DNA from: Methanobrevibacter sp.
GTDB lineage: Archaea; Methanobacteriota; Methanobacteria; Methanobacteriales; Methanobacteriaceae
Reading direction: 5' to 3'
Length of the DNA stretch: 7,558 nucleotides
Assembly (NCBI GenBank): GCA_017404125.1
Contig: JAFRCZ010000012.1
Coordinates: 1 to 7,558 of the forward strand
Each line of letters starts with the position of its first letter. The stretch's first letter is position 1. Below are positions 5,580-7,558 of the stretch, piece by piece. The translations under genes and the position numbers were made by a program. The notes under the pieces were generated by a model that saw only the letters and a program-made list of their open reading frames with translations, made no database searches and was not told where the DNA came from.

Positions 5580-6744
5580 AATTTGAATCAATGCTTCTTA
5601 CAATGTCTTTAAATACATCGTCATCAATGTATTTTCCTTCCTCTCTGCTTTCCTTTACCTTTTTCACGATTTGGCAAAGCTGGTCATTGGTTACCTTAAA
5701 TCCACATTCATCAAGCTTTGCCTTAACAGCTCTGCAACCGGAATGCTTTCCTAAAACCAATTGTCTTTTTTGACCAACAAGTTCAGGCAAATATGGTTCA
5801 TAAGTGAGAGGCTCTTCAATAACTGCATCCACATGAATTCCGGATTCGTGTCTGAATACATTTTTACCTACAACCGGTTTATTATATGGAATTTCCAATC
5901 CGGTTTTCTTGGAAACCAATTCAGACAATTCCCGAATGTATTTGGTTTTGAATCCTAAGTCTTTGCCATATAATAATTTCAAAGACATGATTAACTCTTC
6001 AAGGGAAGCGTTTCCTGCTCGCTCTCCAATACCGTTAACGGTAGTTGAGACAGCGCTTCCTCCTGCAAGCAATCCATAAATTGAGTTTATGACAGCTAAT
6101 CCGAAGTCATTATGGCAGTGCATAGCTATTTCAACATCAGTGACTTTTCTAAGCTCTTTGATTAAGAATGTGATTCCCTGTGGAGTGATAGCTCCAACGG
6201 TATCTGCAATATGCACTCTGTCAGCACCATAGCTTTCCGCTTTTGAGTAAACCCTTTTCAAGAAATCCAAGTCGGTTCTTGTTGCGTCCTCTGCTGAAAA
6301 TGCTACAAATAATCCATGATCCTTTGCATATTCAATTGATTTCATGCAGATGTTTAAAGCTTCCTGTCTTTTAATGTGCATTTTATGTTCCAAATGAATA
6401 TCTGAAGTTCCCATAAATGTGATTATTCCATCCACATCACAGTCAAGAGCTCTGTCAATATCTCCTTTTTTGGTCCTTGCCAAACAAATGATTTCAGCAT
6501 CCAATCCTTCGTTAGCTATTGCTTTAACTGCAGATGCTTCTCTAGATGAGACAATTGGGAAACCTGCTTCAATTTGATGGATTCTTAATTGGTCAAGCTT
6601 TCTAGCTATTTCTAATTTGTCTTCTTGTGAAAAACAGACTCCTGGAGTTTGTTCTCCATCTCTTAAAGTTGTATCATAAATAGTAATATTTTTTGGGAAT
6701 TTGAATTCCTCTTCCTTGTTGAAAGGACTTGTATAATATTGCAT
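5566..6744 (-). CDS. aksA: Homocitrate synthase (AksA type), coenzyme B biosynthesis
   Basis: This is a DRE-TIM metallolyase-family acyltransferase. It is predicted to condense acetyl-CoA with 2-oxoglutarate, then with 2-oxoadipate and 2-oxopimelate, to start each chain-lengthening round toward the coenzyme B heptanoyl group. The protein has 392 residues. Visible motifs are YDTTLRDGEQTPG (23-35, with catalytic R28 and metal ligand D29), IEAGFPIVS (58-66), FSAEDATRT (149-157), HIADTVGAITP (178-188) and HCHNDFG (209-215; metal-binding H209 and H211). Also present are NGIGERAGN (237-245) and FRHESGIHVDAV (297-308). The first part and the end (REEGKYIDDDVFKDIV) closely resemble Methanocaldococcus AksA. 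Isopropylmalate synthase, citramalate synthase or NifV are relatives; there is no long C-terminal LeuA regulatory domain. The ribosome site is weak (GTTGAT six bases before ATG). Neighbouring hacA supports the pathway. Confidence 0.9.
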   Translation of the reverse strand: MQYYTSPFNKEEEFKFPKNITIYDTTLRDGEQTPGVCFSQEDKLEIARKLDQLRIHQIEAGFPIVSSREASAVKAIANEGLDAEIICLARTKKGDIDRALDCDVDGIITFMGTSDIHLEHKMHIKRQEALNICMKSIEYAKDHGLFVAFSAEDATRTDLDFLKRVYSKAESYGADRVHIADTVGAITPQGITFLIKELRKVTDVEIAMHCHNDFGLAVINSIYGLLAGGSAVSTTVNGIGERAGNASLEELIMSLKLLYGKDLGFKTKYIRELSELVSKKTGLEIPYNKPVVGKNVFRHESGIHVDAVIEEPLTYEPYLPELVGQKRQLVLGKHSGCRAVKAKLDECGFKVTNDQLCQIVKKVKESREEGKYIDDDVFKDIVRSIDSNYVDL

Positions 6745-6769
6745 TTTCTTATCAACTCTTTTGTCTTTT

Positions 6770-6792
6770 AAGTTAGTTTTAAAACATAGTTT
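6770..6792. repeat. Two repeats upstream of aksA resembling the hacA-upstream repeats
   Basis: Plus-strand AAGTTAGTTT (6770-6779) and AACATAGTTT (6783-6792) start 13 bases apart. Both end in TAGTTT, like the three copies ahead of hacA. They lie 26-48 bases upstream of the aksA ATG, in what should be the 5' leader or core promoter. The similarity is visible but short and AT-rich, so common regulation is only a hypothesis. Confidence 0.3.
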
Positions 6793-6815
6793 TTAAACAT
6801 AATTTTTGAATTAAT

Positions 6816-6831
6816 CTTTTAATATATCTTT
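6816..6831 (-). promoter_or_regulatory. Candidate TATA box of aksA
   Basis: The minus strand reads AAAAGATATATTAAAA here, followed by another A/T-rich stretch. A start about 25 bases downstream would give a leader of about 50 bases. A second candidate, GTTTATAAAAC at 6884-6894, would give a leader of over 100 bases. The 224-base gap between the CYTH gene and aksA otherwise holds no gene I can support and no obvious minus-strand T tract. Confidence 0.3.
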
Positions 6832-6968
6832 TAAAAGTTTTCTTTAGTTTAAAATTAATATAATGTTAAGTTATGCACTTTTGTTTTATAAACTTTTTTA
6901 TAATTTTCCAATGCATTGAATTTTAATTGATCATAATGAGATTTATTATATGTCCATTTTTTCTGATT

Positions 6969-7514
6969 TTAATTATCCAATTCTTCTAATAGTTCCAAAT
7001 AGGAAGTTCTCTCAAAGCCGTCAGTGATTCCTAATTTTTCAAATAATTCAAATATGCTTTCTTGTGCTTTGCTGTAATCTGAATTGTCATCTAAGCTTAT
7101 TTCTATTTCCATATAAGGTTCCAATCCATGCACATTATCCAAACTGATTTCATAGTTTTCATATTTGTAATATTCACGATCCTTTATGACAGTTCGGACC
7201 TCCTTAAACCCTAAATTTTCAAATATCTTGCTGCACTTATCTGCATCTTCAATTTCCATTTCAACTTCTTCTCGTGTTTTGCTTTTTGCATCGATTTTAG
7301 GGCCTTTGTAGGTTATGAACAGATTGTGCTTTTCATCGGATTTTGTTTCCCTTATTCTCAATGCCTCATCAGTTTGTGCAAAATCCTTTACAGGGCTATT
7401 GAAATATCTATCTTCTTGACGCTCTGTTTTGACTTTTACAGCATTGATTTCATCAAGCTTTTTTCTCATTTCATCAAAACTGTTTATTTTAGCTTTTACT
7501 TCCACTTCAATCAT
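6969..7514 (-). CDS. CYTH-domain protein (class IV adenylate cyclase / thiamine triphosphatase-like)
   Basis: From the ATG at 7514 the protein has 181 residues and begins MIEVEVKAKI, carrying the defining ExExK motif (E3, E5, K7). Charged residues of the triphosphate tunnel follow: RQEDRYF (32-38), ALRIRE (51-56; R53, R55), TYKGP (68-72; K70), REEVEMEI (81-88), KDREYY (111-116), SLDN (124-127) and EPYMEIE (132-138). CYTH enzymes bind triphosphates with Mg or Mn; known activities include cAMP formation, and thiamine triphosphate or inorganic triphosphate hydrolysis. The archaeal CyaB-like members have no settled role, so no substrate is assigned. The frame is open upstream to a TTG at 7538, but ATG gives the usual family N-terminus and has GTGAGAT just before it. 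It is probably transcribed separately from aksA, given the gap. Domain call secure. Confidence 0.9.
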   Translation of the reverse strand: MIEVEVKAKINSFDEMRKKLDEINAVKVKTERQEDRYFNSPVKDFAQTDEALRIRETKSDEKHNLFITYKGPKIDAKSKTREEVEMEIEDADKCSKIFENLGFKEVRTVIKDREYYKYENYEISLDNVHGLEPYMEIEISLDDNSDYSKAQESIFELFEKLGITDGFERTSYLELLEELDN

Positions 7515-7558
7515 AAATCTCACTATCGATATTTTCAAAATTTTGTAATTAAAGTCTT

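Noticed and set aside
6866..6916. 16-codon minus-strand frame (MHWKIIKK...) between the CYTH gene and aksA, starting in a CAATGCATTG palindrome
   Set aside because: It has no ribosome site, is very short, and has lysine/isoleucine-rich content expected of AT-rich noncoding DNA. A 10-base palindrome is weak evidence by itself.
1..7558. Mobile element, prophage, CRISPR array or defence system
   Set aside because: No transposase, integrase, spaced identical repeats or nuclease/methylase pairs are visible. All large frames are core archaeal genes, and the only repeats are short and local to intergenic regions.

Overview
The window is strongly AT-rich and gene-dense, with intergenic stretches made mostly of A and T. 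Several features point to a methanogenic archaeon of the Methanobacteriales, most likely Methanobrevibacter. There is a FEN-1 flap endonuclease with a C-terminal PCNA-binding box, an intron-containing elongator tRNA-Met, an archaeal DUF2119 protein, and a DUF98 chorismate-lyase-like protein. There are also two enzymes typical of methanogen coenzyme B synthesis, homocitrate synthase and the homoaconitase large subunit. The genus is inferred from protein resemblance and composition, not from a search.

Layout. Positions 1-64 hold the 5' part of a tRNA-Met on the minus strand, cut by the window edge, with its TATA box near 98-110. A divergent AT-rich region (about 120-297) holds candidate TATA boxes and a 23-bp interrupted palindrome ahead of ahcY (298-1548, plus). 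A run of T tracts follows ahcY, then the DUF2119 gene (1677-2342, plus). Everything further right is on the minus strand. Read in transcription order it is a CYTH-domain protein (7514-6969), aksA-type homocitrate synthase (6744-5566), hacA-type homoaconitase large subunit (5322-4069), the DUF98 chorismate-lyase-like gene (3975-3409) and fen (3355-2369). The fen gene converges on DUF2119 with a 26-bp gap.

How the genes relate. AksA and HacA are sequential enzymes of the 2-oxoacid chain elongation that makes the heptanoyl arm of coenzyme B. They lie side by side but are separated by a hairpin and poly-T terminator at the aksA stop codon, so they are probably separate transcripts. DUF98 may make 4-hydroxybenzoate for methanopterin. 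No T tract separates hacA, DUF98 and fen, so at least partial co-transcription is possible. AhcY recycles the by-product of SAM-dependent methylation, and in methanogens it may act on S-inosylhomocysteine. FEN-1 is a housekeeping replication and repair enzyme.

Start sites. For ahcY and fen the longest open reading frame begins at a GTG that is part of the Shine-Dalgarno sequence, so ATG starts nine bases downstream are preferred. For the CYTH gene an internal ATG eight codons into the frame is preferred. The hacA gene can only start at a TTG.

I found no mobile element, CRISPR array or defence system. The window is mostly ordinary core metabolism. The items most worth a second look are the M14-like metal-site pattern in the DUF2119 protein, the palindrome ahead of ahcY, and the phased repeats ahead of hacA, with weaker related motifs ahead of aksA.
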